Shown here: piece after piece, positions 32,728-41,900 of the stretch
Layout: the number at the start of each line of letters is the position of its first letter
How positions within the stretch are numbered: the stretch's first letter is position 1
Source: Streptomyces bungoensis
GTDB taxonomy: Bacteria > Actinomycetota > Actinomycetes > Streptomycetales > Streptomycetaceae
Assembly: GCF_001514215.1 (NCBI RefSeq)
Contig: NZ_KQ948870.1
Location: 107,171-171,170 of the forward strand
Direction of reading: 5' to 3'
DNA length: 64,000 bases
Made by a program: the position numbers and the translations under genes
Notes under the pieces: generated by a model
What the model was told of the DNA's origin: nothing
The model's database searches: none
The model's input: the letters and a program-made list of their open reading frames with translations, nothing else

Positions 32728-33855
32728 TCAGCTCTTGGCTGCGGCGGCCTTGGGCTTGGTGGCCTTGGCGGCCGCCGCGGCGGGTGCCGCCTTGGCGTCG
32801 TCGGCCGCGGTGGCCACCGCCGCCGCGTCCGTGCCGGGCTCGGCCGCGGGCTCCTCCGGGCGGACGCCCACGCCCAGCTTCTCCTTGATCTTCTTCTCGA
32901 TCTCGTTGGCCAGGTCGGGGTTGTCCTTGAGGAAGTTGCGGGCGTTCTCCTTGCCCTGGCCGAGCTGGTCCCCCTCGTACGTGTACCAGGCGCCGGCCTT
33001 GCGCACGAAGCCGTGCTCCACGCCCATGTCGATCAGGCCGCCCTCGCGGCTGATGCCCTGGCCGTAGAGGATGTCGAACTCGGCCTGCTTGAAGGGCGGC
33101 GCGACCTTGTTCTTGACGACCTTGCAGCGGGTGCGGTTGCCGACCGCCTCGGTGCCGTCCTTCAGGGTCTCGATGCGGCGGATGTCGATGCGCACCGAGG
33201 CGTAGAACTTCAGCGCGCGGCCACCGGTCGTGGTCTCCGGGGAGCCGAACATCACGCCGATCTTCTCGCGGAGCTGGTTGATGAAGATCGCGGTGGTCTT
33301 GGACTGGTTGAGCGCGCTGGTGATCTTCCGCAGGGCCTGGCTCATCAGGCGGGCCTGCAGACCGACGTGGCTGTCGCCCATCTCGCCCTCGATCTCCGCG
33401 CGCGGGACGAGCGCGGCGACGGAGTCGATGACGATGAGGTCGAGAGCGCCGGAGCGGACCAGCATGTCCACGATCTCCAGCGCCTGCTCGCCGTTGTCCG
33501 GCTGGGACAGGATCAGGTTGTCGATGTCGACGCCGAGCTTGCGCGCGTACTCGGGGTCCAGGGCGTGCTCCGCGTCCACGAACGCGACCTGGCCGCCGGC
33601 CTTCTGCGCGTTCGCCACCGCGTGCAGGGTCAGGGTGGTCTTGCCGGACGACTCCGGGCCGTAGATCTCCACGACACGGCCGCGCGGCAGGCCACCGACG
33701 CCGAGGGCGACGTCGAGCGCGGTCGACCCGGTCGGGATGACCTCGATGGGCTCCCTCGACCGCTCGCCCATGCGCATGACCGCGCCCTTGCCGAATTGCC
33801 GTTCAATCTGTGCGAGCGCGGCGTCGAGCGCCTTCTCGCGGTCGGTTCCTGCCAT
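32728..33855 (-). CDS. recA: Recombinase RecA
   Basis: 375 residues. Strand-exchange protein and coprotease for LexA cleavage. Walker A GPESSGKT (66-73), VFVDAEHALD-type segment, LIVIDSVAALVPRAEIEGE (Walker B and L1) and GGRALKFYASVRIDIRR are canonical. The C-terminal tail is Ala/Lys-rich and rather long. I chose ATG at 33855 (GGTGGA 4 nt upstream); the open frame beyond it is non-coding. It is expressed from a LexA-independent damage-type promoter about 45-65 bp upstream. No LexA box is visible near that promoter. Confidence 0.97.
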   Translation of the reverse strand: MAGTDREKALDAALAQIERQFGKGAVMRMGERSREPIEVIPTGSTALDVALGVGGLPRGRVVEIYGPESSGKTTLTLHAVANAQKAGGQVAFVDAEHALDPEYARKLGVDIDNLILSQPDNGEQALEIVDMLVRSGALDLIVIDSVAALVPRAEIEGEMGDSHVGLQARLMSQALRKITSALNQSKTTAIFINQLREKIGVMFGSPETTTGGRALKFYASVRIDIRRIETLKDGTEAVGNRTRCKVVKNKVAPPFKQAEFDILYGQGISREGGLIDMGVEHGFVRKAGAWYTYEGDQLGQGKENARNFLKDNPDLANEIEKKIKEKLGVGVRPEEPAAEPGTDAAAVATAADDAKAAPAAAAAKATKPKAAAAKS

Positions 33856-33898
33856 GGGTTCCACCCGGTTTGCTTGAGTCGATCGCTTCACGTCAAAG

Positions 33899-33921
33899 AC
33901 GCTAACGCCTGCCACTGACAA
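33899..33921 (-). promoter_or_regulatory. RecA-NDp/PafBC-type promoter of recA
   Basis: On the minus strand, TTGTCAGTG (33921-33913), N8, TAGCGT (33904-33899): an exact match to TTGTCRGTG-N8-TANNNT. The start would be near 33892, giving a 5' UTR of about 37 nt with the SD. Confidence 0.85.
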
Positions 33922-34091
33922 TGCGCCCCGACGCAGGCTCGGCCTGTGGACAACCAGGGAACCCATCGCCGCAAAACGGGACGAAAATCCCCGCCGCAAG
34001 CCTTGCCTGAGGCTTCATAAGAATGGATGTTCGATTTTCGTGTCAAGCGAGCCACCCGAGCCGCCCGGGGCCGGGGGAAGCTTCGAGGCGC

Positions 34092-35330
34092 TCAGGGACC
34101 CCACAGCCGCCGTACGCGGGCGAGCACCCCGGGGCCGCCCTGGTTCCGCGGGCGGTGGCCGTGCACGCGGGGATCGTCCGTGACGGCGTACCGCTTCACG
34201 TAGGCCCCGAGGAAGGCCTGCAGCGTGGCGACGGCCGGAATGGCGATCAGCGCCCCGACCGCGCCCAGCAGCGCGGTGCCCGCGATCACCGAGCCGAAGG
34301 CGACGGCCGGGTGGATGTCGACGGTCTTGGAGGTCAGCTTGGGCTGCAGCATGTAGTTCTCGAACTGCTGGTAGACCACGACGAAGACCAGCACCCACAG
34401 CGCGTACCAGGGGTCCACGGTGAACGCGATCAGCATCGGCAGGGCGCCCGCGAGATAGGTGCCGATGGTCGGGATGAACTGCGACACGAGCCCCACCCAG
34501 ACGCCGAGCACCGGCGCGTACGGCACGTCCAGCGCCTGCAGCAGGACGTAGTGCGCGACCCCGGAGATCAGCGCCATCAGGCCGCGCGAGTAGAGGTAGC
34601 CGCCCGTCTTGTCGACCGCGATCTCCCAGGCGCGCAGCACCTCGGCCTGGCGCGCGGGCGGCAACACGGAGCACAGGGCGCGGCGCAGCCGGGGGCCGTC
34701 GGCGGCGAAGTAGAACGAGAACAGCATGATCGTCAGCAGCTGGAAGAGACCGCCGAGCACCTGGGCGGAGACGTCGAGCACGCCGGCCGCGCTGTTCTGC
34801 GCGTACTTGCGCAGCCAGTCGGAGTGCAGCAGGCCCTCCTGCACGTCCACGCGTCTGAGCTGCGTGTGGAAGGTCTGGTTGATCCAGTTGATGACCGAGT
34901 CCAGGTAACCCGGGAAACCCTCGACCATCGTGATGATCTGGCCGGCCAGCATCGAGCCGAGCAGAGTGACGAAGCCCGCGCCGACGACGGCCAGACCGAG
35001 GAAGACGAGGAAGGTGGCGAGTCCCCTGCGCATGCCGTGAGCGGACATCCAGCTCACCGCCGGTTCGATGGCGAGGGCCAGGAAGAACGCGATCAATATG
35101 TTGATCAACAGCCCGGTGAGCTGGTGGAAGGCCCAGCTCCCCAGCTGGAAGGCGGCGATGAGCGCGAGGGCGAGCACCATGGCGCGCGGCAGCCAGCGCG
35201 GCATGCGGCCGCCCCGCACGGCACCGTCGGCCGGGGGCCGGGGAGGCGGCGTCGTAGCGGTCGGGGGTACTGCGTGCCGGACGGCCGGCTCGGTGTCGTC
35301 AGTGGGTGCCACGCGCCCAGTCTCGCCCAC
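34092..35330 (-). CDS. AI-2E family (PerM/UPF0118) membrane protein
   Basis: 412 residues with about seven to eight membrane helices and the family features: LLINILIAFFLALAIEPAVSWM near the N-terminus, and FIPTIGTYLAGALPMLIAF plus NYMLQPKLTSKTVDIHPAVAF in the C-terminal part. The central periplasmic-like region (DSVINWINQTFHTQL) is typical. Members export small molecules, ions or quorum compounds; the substrate is unknown here. The N-terminal 40 residues are Pro/Thr-rich. Start uncertain: GTG at 35330 or an internal GTG six codons later. The 236-bp gap upstream of recA precedes its 3' end. Confidence 0.85.
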   Translation of the reverse strand: MGETGRVAPTDDTEPAVRHAVPPTATTPPPRPPADGAVRGGRMPRWLPRAMVLALALIAAFQLGSWAFHQLTGLLINILIAFFLALAIEPAVSWMSAHGMRRGLATFLVFLGLAVVGAGFVTLLGSMLAGQIITMVEGFPGYLDSVINWINQTFHTQLRRVDVQEGLLHSDWLRKYAQNSAAGVLDVSAQVLGGLFQLLTIMLFSFYFAADGPRLRRALCSVLPPARQAEVLRAWEIAVDKTGGYLYSRGLMALISGVAHYVLLQALDVPYAPVLGVWVGLVSQFIPTIGTYLAGALPMLIAFTVDPWYALWVLVFVVVYQQFENYMLQPKLTSKTVDIHPAVAFGSVIAGTALLGAVGALIAIPAVATLQAFLGAYVKRYAVTDDPRVHGHRPRNQGGPGVLARVRRLWGP

Positions 35331-35372
35331 GCCGGCGGCGGGCCGCTGCCCTCCCGGGTTCGGCGCGCCCGG

Positions 35373-35567
35373 TCAGCGCCTCTCCCCGGGCACGTTCATC
35401 ACCGCGCAGACCACCCGCCACACGTCCTTGGCCTCCCAGCCCGCGTCCAGCGCCTCGTTCACCGTGCGCCCGCCCAGCTCCGCCATGACGTGGTCGCGCG
35501 CGAAGGTGTCGGCGTACCCCGGACCGAAGTGCTCCGCCATCCGCTGCCAGAAGACCGTCAACCGCAT
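35373..35567 (-). CDS. DUF3046 protein
   Basis: 64 residues, MRLTVFWQRMAEHFG through AKDVWRVVCAVMNVP, a complete actinobacterial DUF3046 protein. Function unknown. This family is usually encoded close to recA-recX in actinobacteria, as here. ATG at 35567; no strong SD. Confidence 0.88.
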   Translation of the reverse strand: MRLTVFWQRMAEHFGPGYADTFARDHVMAELGGRTVNEALDAGWEAKDVWRVVCAVMNVPGERR

Positions 35568-35647
35568 GACTCCAGTATCCCGCCCCTGGGGGTGGAGCCT
35601 GCCGGGGACCGCCTGCCGAGACCGCTTTCCGTCCTACGGTCTGCCCC

Positions 35648-36592
35648 ATGGCCGAAACAGGAGATTCCCCACGCCCCTCCACGCCCCCGGCGCGCTCCCC
35701 GCTCTTCCGCGCCGAACAGTTCGTGTGGCTCACCGCGCGCGTGCTGGAACAGCGGCTCTTCGCGTACCACTTCCTGAACGGCGCCGCCGCTCCGGTGGAG
35801 ACGGCGCTGGACGCCTACCGCAACGAGGACGGCGGGTACGGCCACGCGCTCGAGCCCGACCTGCGCGGCCCCGTGAGCCAGCCCCTGCACACCGCTCACG
35901 CGCTGCGCGTGCTGGACGAGGTCGGGTGCTGCGGCGGCCAGCGGGTGGAGCGGGTGTGCCGCTACCTGACCTCCGTCTCCACCGCGGACGGCGCCCTGCC
36001 CGCGATCCATCCCAGCCAGCGCGGGTACCCGGCGGCGCCGTTCGTCCCGGTCGTGGACGACCCGCCCAGCGACCTGCTCGCCACCGGGCCCGTGGTGGGC
36101 CTGCTCCACGGCAACGAGGTGTGGCACGCCTGGCTGTTCCGGGCCACCGACTTCTGCTGGCAGGCGGTGGAGTCCCTGGAGGACTCGCATCCCTATGAGG
36201 TGGAGGCGGCCGTGGCGTTCCTGGACTTCGTTCCCGACCGCCCGCGCGCGGAGGCCGCCGCCGACCGCCTCGGCCGCCTGGTGCGCGGGCAGCGGCTCGC
36301 GGCCCTGGACCCCGGGCGCCTGGCCGACCGGCCGGTCCCGTCCGGCTACGCACCGGGCGAGCACCACTTCCCGCACGACTTCGCCAGGAGCCCGCAGTCG
36401 CTCGCGCGCGCGTGGTTCACCGACGAGGAGATGGCGCGCTCCCTGGACCACCTCGCCGCCGAGCAGCAGGAGGACGGCGGCTGGCCCGTCCGGTGGCGCC
36501 GGTGGGCGCAGGCTCCCGTGCTGGAGGCGCGTCCGGTGGTGACGATCGAGGCTCTGCGCACGCTGCGGGCGTACGGCCGCTTCGTGGGCTGA
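35648..36592 (+). CDS. Conserved hypothetical protein with terpene-cyclase-like toroid repeats
   Basis: 314 residues, no signal peptide. Motifs such as YRNEDGGYGHALEPD and EQQEDGGWPVRW resemble the Gly-Gly-Tyr/Trp turns of the alpha/alpha-toroid prenyltransferase and squalene-cyclase repeat fold, but no DxDD or DCTAE catalytic motif is seen. FLDFVPDRPRAEAAADRLGRLV lies between repeats. Probably a non-catalytic or unknown-activity member. ATG at 35648. It is divergent from the DUF3046 gene and convergent with azlD. Confidence 0.75.
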   Translation: MAETGDSPRPSTPPARSPLFRAEQFVWLTARVLEQRLFAYHFLNGAAAPVETALDAYRNEDGGYGHALEPDLRGPVSQPLHTAHALRVLDEVGCCGGQRVERVCRYLTSVSTADGALPAIHPSQRGYPAAPFVPVVDDPPSDLLATGPVVGLLHGNEVWHAWLFRATDFCWQAVESLEDSHPYEVEAAVAFLDFVPDRPRAEAAADRLGRLVRGQRLAALDPGRLADRPVPSGYAPGEHHFPHDFARSPQSLARAWFTDEEMARSLDHLAAEQQEDGGWPVRWRRWAQAPVLEARPVVTIEALRTLRAYGRFVG

Positions 36593-36634
36593 GCCGGGCG
36601 GAGGCCGGCGCGGGCCGTCCGGGCCCGGCCCGGC

Positions 36635-36943
36635 TCACCCGCCGATCGCCCGCACTCCCGCGGTCACGACCACGGCGGCCGCGACGACCAGCAGGAAGGG
36701 TGCGCGCAGGACCAGCGCGACGGCGGCGGCGCCGAGCCCCGCGGCCCTGGCGTCCAGCACGAGCGCGTGCCCGTCGGAGAACGTCTGCTGGGCCGTGAGC
36801 GCGGCGAGCAGGGCGACCGGCAGCAGCGCGGCGAGCCGGCGGACCGCCGGCCGCTCCAGGGCACCGGCCGGTACGAGCAGTCCGGCGAGCTTGACGGCGT
36901 AGCAGCCGAGGATGGTCAGGCCGATCGCGAGCCAGGTGTTCAC
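36635..36943 (-). CDS. azlD: AzlD-family branched-chain amino acid exporter subunit
   Basis: 102 residues with three to four membrane helices (WLAIGLTILGCYAVKLAGLL, RLAALLPVALLAALTAQQTF, LVLRAPFLLVVAAAVVVTAG). Partner of AzlC in export of branched-chain amino acids. GTG start at 36943 with GGAGGAGG just upstream; it overlaps the azlC stop by 4 nt, so translation is coupled. Confidence 0.88.
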   Translation of the reverse strand: MNTWLAIGLTILGCYAVKLAGLLVPAGALERPAVRRLAALLPVALLAALTAQQTFSDGHALVLDARAAGLGAAAVALVLRAPFLLVVAAAVVVTAGVRAIGG

Positions 36944-37698
36944 CGTGCCTCCTCCGTTCCGTCCGGTGCCCCGCGCCGGGTGCGGCCGCCGCGACGGCCC
37001 TCGGCGACCAGTGCGACCGGCGCCGCCAGCGCCGCCGCCAGGACCGGGACGCCGGCCGGCAGGACGGGCAGCAGACCCAGGCCCAGCAGGACGGCGAGGC
37101 CCGCGACGGCCCGCTCGGTGGCGGTCCTCAGCATGGGGGCGAGCAGGGCCAGGAACACGGCGGGTCCCGCCGCGTCCAGGCCCCAGGCGTCGGTGTCGCC
37201 GAGAGCCTTGGCGCCGAGAGCGCCGAGCAGCGTGGTGAGGTTCCACAGCAGGTAGAGGCTCAGCCCGGTGACGGTGAAGCCGATGCGTGCGGCCCGCCGG
37301 GTCGGCTGGGCCAGGGTCACCGCCGTGGTCTCGTCGATCACCCACTGGGCGGCGAACGGCCGCACCGCGCGCGGGAGGGCCAGCAGCTGCGACAGGCGCA
37401 GTCCGTAGAACGCGTTGCGCACGCCCAGGAAGAAGGCCCCGGCCGCGGCCGTGAACGGATTGCCGCCGGCCGCCAGTGCGCCCACGAGGGCGAACTGCGA
37501 GGCTCCGGTGAACACCAGGAGGCTGAGCGCGCAGGTCTGCAGGAGCCCGAGTCCGCTGCCGGCCGAGGTCACCCCGAAGGCGACCCCGGAAAGCCCTACG
37601 GCGACCCCGACGCCCAGGGCGTCCCGCACGACCGCCGCGTCCTGCTTCTGCGGGGCCGCGGCGGCCGCCTCCGCGAGTACTGTCTGTCGTTCTGCCAC
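36940..37698 (-). CDS. azlC: AzlC-family branched-chain amino acid exporter subunit
   Basis: 252 residues. LGVGVAVGLSGVAFGVTSAGSGLG, FTGASQFALVGALAAGGNPFTAAAG and FFLGVRNAFYGLRLSQLL are AzlC family hallmarks. It forms the permease with AzlD. GTG at 37698; AAGG lies almost adjacent. The araC-type gene ends 23 bp upstream on the same strand and is the obvious regulator of the pair. Confidence 0.9.
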   Translation of the reverse strand: MAERQTVLAEAAAAAPQKQDAAVVRDALGVGVAVGLSGVAFGVTSAGSGLGLLQTCALSLLVFTGASQFALVGALAAGGNPFTAAAGAFFLGVRNAFYGLRLSQLLALPRAVRPFAAQWVIDETTAVTLAQPTRRAARIGFTVTGLSLYLLWNLTTLLGALGAKALGDTDAWGLDAAGPAVFLALLAPMLRTATERAVAGLAVLLGLGLLPVLPAGVPVLAAALAAPVALVAEGRRGGRTRRGAPDGTEEAR

Positions 37699-37721
37699 GC
37701 CTTGGACGGTACGTGCGGACG

Positions 37722-38561
37722 TCAGTCCGGGTCTTGTACGTTCTTGCGCTCGCGCTGGTAGGCGCCCGGGGGCACGCCGACGATGCGGCTGAAGTGCCGG
37801 TTGAGGTGGGGCTGGTCGGTGAAGCCGACGGCGACGGCCGCCTCGGCGGGAGCGGTGCCCGCGTCGAGCAGGAGCCGTGCGCGGCGCACCCGGGCGTCGG
37901 TCAGCCAGGTGTGCGGGGGCATGCCGTAGGCGTCGCGGAACGCCCGCAGCAGGGCGAACGGGCTGGTCCCGAGGTCGGCCGCCAGGCGCTCCAGGGACGG
38001 CGGCGCGGCCATCCGCTCCTCCAGCACGGCACGCGCGCGTGCGGCGGTCCGGGCCCCGGCCGTCCGGGGCCGCCGCTGCGGCAGGGAGCCGCCGTTCAGC
38101 CGCAGCAGCCGGGTGACGGCGACCCGCAGCAGGGTGTCGGCGGCCAGCGCGTTGCCCTCGTCGGCGGCCCGGAGCACCCGGTGGACCAGGCGGACGGTGT
38201 ACGGGTCGTCGAGGACGGGGCTGACGAAGCCGGGCGTGCCGCGGAGGGTGGTCGTCTCGGCGGCGATCCCGGCCACCACCCCGGGCGAGGGGTAGACCGC
38301 GCCGTACCGCCAGCCCTCGGGCACCCCGGCCCGGCCCGTGTGCGGGGTGTCCGGGTTGACCAGCGCGAGCGCCCCCGCGCCGGCGGACACGTCGGAGCCC
38401 CGGTGGTGGAACACCTCGACGCCGTCGGCGATGGCCGCGATCACGAAGTTCTCGTGGGTGTGCCGCACGAACGTCTTGCGGACGTACCGGGCACGCAGCA
38501 GGTCGACCCCGGGCAGCTCCTCGTACCGCCAGTGCCGCGCCCGCTCCGCCGAACCCACCAT
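37722..38561 (-). CDS. AraC-family transcriptional regulator of azlCD
   Basis: 279 residues. The N-terminal cupin-type ligand domain (FVRHTHENFVIAAIADGVEVFHHRG, NPDTPHTGR) is followed by a C-terminal double helix-turn-helix (LERLAADLGTSPFALLRAFRDAYGMPPHTWL and AAVAVGFTDQPHLNRHFSRIVGVPPGAY). It probably senses an amino acid and activates azlCD, located immediately downstream. ATG at 38561; no SD is clear. A longer open frame upstream overlaps lhr and is rejected. Confidence 0.88.
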   Translation of the reverse strand: MVGSAERARHWRYEELPGVDLLRARYVRKTFVRHTHENFVIAAIADGVEVFHHRGSDVSAGAGALALVNPDTPHTGRAGVPEGWRYGAVYPSPGVVAGIAAETTTLRGTPGFVSPVLDDPYTVRLVHRVLRAADEGNALAADTLLRVAVTRLLRLNGGSLPQRRPRTAGARTAARARAVLEERMAAPPSLERLAADLGTSPFALLRAFRDAYGMPPHTWLTDARVRRARLLLDAGTAPAEAAVAVGFTDQPHLNRHFSRIVGVPPGAYQRERKNVQDPD

Positions 38562-38881
38562 GCCTCCATTGTCCGCCCGCGCTCCGCCCCCTCGGGTCCG
38601 CCTGGGCACGGACGGCCCCCGGCCCCCGGCCGTCCCTGCCCGCGCCACGCTCGCCGCTCCCCCGTTGCGCTTCGCCGCCGGCCCCGCGCCACCTCTCCCG
38701 GGACCGCCCGCATCGCGCGCCGCCAGGAGGCGGCCCACCGGCATCGCGCCTCCGCCCGCCCCGTTCCACCGAGCCCGGCCCCGGCCGATGCCCCGGCCCC
38801 GTACCTCCGAGTCCCCCCGGTCCCGTCGCCCCTCCGGCCCGGTATCACCCCACACCTCCCCCTTCGCCCAGGTCAGCGTGA
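38562..38881. other. 320-bp divergent spacer between araC-type gene and lhr
   Basis: Very GC-rich and Pro/Arg-coding by chance in several frames, but with no credible start or domain. The lhr promoter lies at its right edge. I see no repeats or hairpins of note. Confidence 0.6.
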
Positions 38882-38904
38882 TTGTCAGTGGGCGGGTGCA
38901 GGAT
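38882..38904 (+). promoter_or_regulatory. RecA-NDp/PafBC-type promoter of lhr
   Basis: TTGTCAGTG (38882-38890), N8, CAGGAT (38899-38904): the -35 part matches the consensus exactly, and the -10 differs from TANNNT in one base. The predicted start coincides with the ATG at 38911, giving a leaderless mRNA and explaining the missing SD. Confidence 0.65.
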
Positions 38905-38910
38905 GGACGC

Positions 38911-41900
38911 ATGGTCGGTTCCGCGCATCGGGCCCTCGAGGGCTTCTCACCCGCCACCCGTGGCTGGTTCGCGGGGGCGTTCTCCGCGCCCACCGCGGCC
39001 CAGGCGGGGGCGTGGCGGGCCATCGGCGAGGGGTCGGACGTGCTGGTGGTGGCCCCGACCGGCTCGGGCAAGACGCTGGCCGCGTTCCTCGCCGCGCTGG
39101 ACCAGCTGGCCTCGACGCCTCCGCCGGCCGACCCGAGGAAGCGCTGCCGGGTGCTCTACGTGTCGCCCTTGAAGGCCCTCGCGGTCGACGTGGAGCGCAA
39201 CCTGCGCAGCCCGCTGACCGGTATCCGCCAGGAGTCCGTGCGGCTGGGGCTGCCCGAGCCGGAGGTGAAGGTCGGCATCCGCTCCGGCGACACCCCCGCC
39301 GCCGAGCGGCGCGCCCTGTCCACGCGCCCGCCGGACATCCTGATCACCACCCCCGAGTCGCTGTTCCTGATGCTGACGTCGGCCACCCGCGACGCGCTGA
39401 CGGGGATCGAGACGGTGATCCTGGACGAGGTGCACGCGGTCGCGGGCACCAAGCGCGGCGCGCACCTCGCCCTCTCCCTGGAGCGGCTGGACGAACTGCT
39501 GCCGCGCCCCGCACGCCGCATCGGCCTGTCGGCGACCGTGCGCCCGGTGGACGAGGTGGCCCGGTACCTCTCGCCGCGCCGCAAGGTGGAGATCGTCCAG
39601 CCGGAGTCCGGCAAGGAGTTCGACCTGTCCGTGGTCGTCCCGGTCGAGGACATGGGCGAGCTGGGCGGCTCCCCGGCGGCCGACGGCGACGAGGGAGCGG
39701 AGCGGCCGTCCATCTGGCCGCACGTGGAGGAGCGCATCGCCGACCTGGTGCAGGCCCACCGGTCCACGATCGTGTTCGCCAACTCCCGGCGCCTCGCCGA
39801 GCGGCTGTGCAACCGGCTCAACGAGATCGCCTACGAGCGGGCGACCGGCGAGACGCTGGACGAGCACCACGCCCCGGCCCAGCTCATGGGCGGCTCGGGC
39901 GCGGCCCAGGGAGCGCCCCAGGTGATCGCCCGCGCGCACCACGGCTCGGTGTCCAAGGAGCAGCGCGCCCTGGTGGAGGAGGACCTGAAGGCGGGCCGGC
40001 TGCCCGCCGTGGTCGCCACCTCCAGCCTGGAGCTGGGCATCGACATGGGCGCCGTCGACCTCGTCGTCCAGGTCGAGTCCCCGCCGTCGGTCGCCTCCGG
40101 ACTGCAGCGCGTCGGCCGCGCGGGCCACCAGGTGGGCGCCGTCTCCACCGGTGTGGTGTTCCCGAAGTACCGCGGCGACCTGGTCCAGGCGGCCGTGGTC
40201 ACCGAGCGGATGCGCTCCGGCGCCATCGAGTCCCTGAGGGTCCCCGCGAACCCCCTGGACGTGCTCGCGCAGCAGCTCGTCGCCATGACGGCGCTGGACG
40301 CCTGGCAGTTCGACGACCTGCTCGCCCTGGTGCGCCGCGCGGCCCCCTTCGCCTCGCTCCCCGAGTCGGCCTTCACGGCGACCCTCGACATGCTCGCGGG
40401 ACGCTACCCCTCGGACGCGTTCGCCGAGCTGCGCCCACGCGTGGTGTGGGACCGCGTGACCGGCACGATCACCGGCCGGCCCGGCGCCCAGCGCCTCGCG
40501 GTGACCTCCGGCGGCACGATTCCCGACCGCGGCCTCTTCGGCGTCTTCCTGGCCGGCTCCGACCCCAAGAAGGGCGGCGGCCGGGTCGGCGAGCTGGACG
40601 AGGAGATGGTGTACGAGTCCCGGGTGGGGGACGTCTTCACGCTGGGCACGAGCTCCTGGCGCATCGAGGACATCACGCGCGACCGGGTCCTGGTCTCCCC
40701 CGCGCCCGGTGTGCCGGGCCGGCTGCCGTTCTGGAAGGGCGACCAGCTGGGCCGCCCCCTGGAACTGGGCCGCGCGGTGGGCGCGTTCCTGCGCGAGGTG
40801 GGCGCCCTGGCCGAGGAGGACGCCCGGCTGCGCCTGCTCGCGGCGGGCCTGGACGCCTGGGCGGTCGACAACGTCCTGTCCTATCTGCACGAGCAGCGCG
40901 AGGCGTGCGGTCACGTCCCGGACGACCGCACGATCGTCGTCGAGCGCTTCCGCGACGAGCTGGGCGACTGGCGGGTCGTGGTGCACTCCCCGTTCGGCGC
41001 GCAGGTGCACGCCCCCTGGGCCCTCGCCCTCGGCGCGCGCCTGTCCGAGCGGTACGGCATGGACGCCCAGGTCATGCACGCCGACGACGGCATCGTGCTG
41101 CGCCTGCCCGACGCCGACCTGATGGGCCTGGACCTGCTCGACCAGGAACCAGCGAAGGCCGGCACCGAGTACGACAGCGAGCAGGCGCCGGTCGGCGCGG
41201 CGGACGTCGCCTTCGACAAGGGCGAGGTCGACCAGATCGTCACCGACCAGGTCGGCAGCTCCGCCCTGTTCGCCTCACGGTTCCGCGAGTGCGCCGCCCG
41301 CGCGCTGCTGCTGCCGCGGCGCAACCCCGGCAAGCGCACCCCGCTCTGGCAGCAGCGCCAGCGGGCGGCCCAGCTGCTGCAGGTGGCCAGTGAGTTCGGC
41401 TCGTTCCCGATCGTGCTGGAGGCCATCCGCGAGTGCCTCCAGGACGTCTTCGACGTCCCCGGCCTCGTGGAGCTGATGGGCGACATCGAGTCCCGCAAGG
41501 TGCGCCTGGTCGAGGTCACGACCCCGGAGCCCTCCCCCTTCGCCCGCTCGCTGCTGTTCGGGTACGTCGCCCAGTTCCTGTACGAGGGCGACTCCCCGCT
41601 CGCCGAGCGCCGTGCCGCCGCCCTGTCCCTGGACTCCCGGCTGCTGGCCGAGCTGCTCGGGCAGGCGGAGCTGCGCGAGCTGCTCGACGCCGAGGTGCTG
41701 ACCGAGCTGGAGCGCGAGCTGCAGTGGCTGGCGGAGGACCGCCGGGTCAAGGACGTGGAGGGCGTGGCCGACGTCCTGCGGCTGCTCGGCCCGCTGACCG
41801 ACGCCGAGCTGGCCGAGCGGGGCGCCGACCCGCAGTGGGCGCCGGAGCTGGCGGCGGCCCGCCGGGCCATCCGGGTCCGCATCGCCGGTGCCGAGCACTG

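Noticed and set aside
34020..34040. ATGTTCGA resembling half of a LexA box upstream of recA
   Set aside because: The partner half-site is absent, and it lies over 100 bp upstream of the recA promoter, beside the permease gene end.
37713..41393. Very long plus-strand frame overlapping araC and lhr
   Set aside because: Arg/Pro/Ala-rich composition typical of a shifted frame of lhr; no conserved motif.
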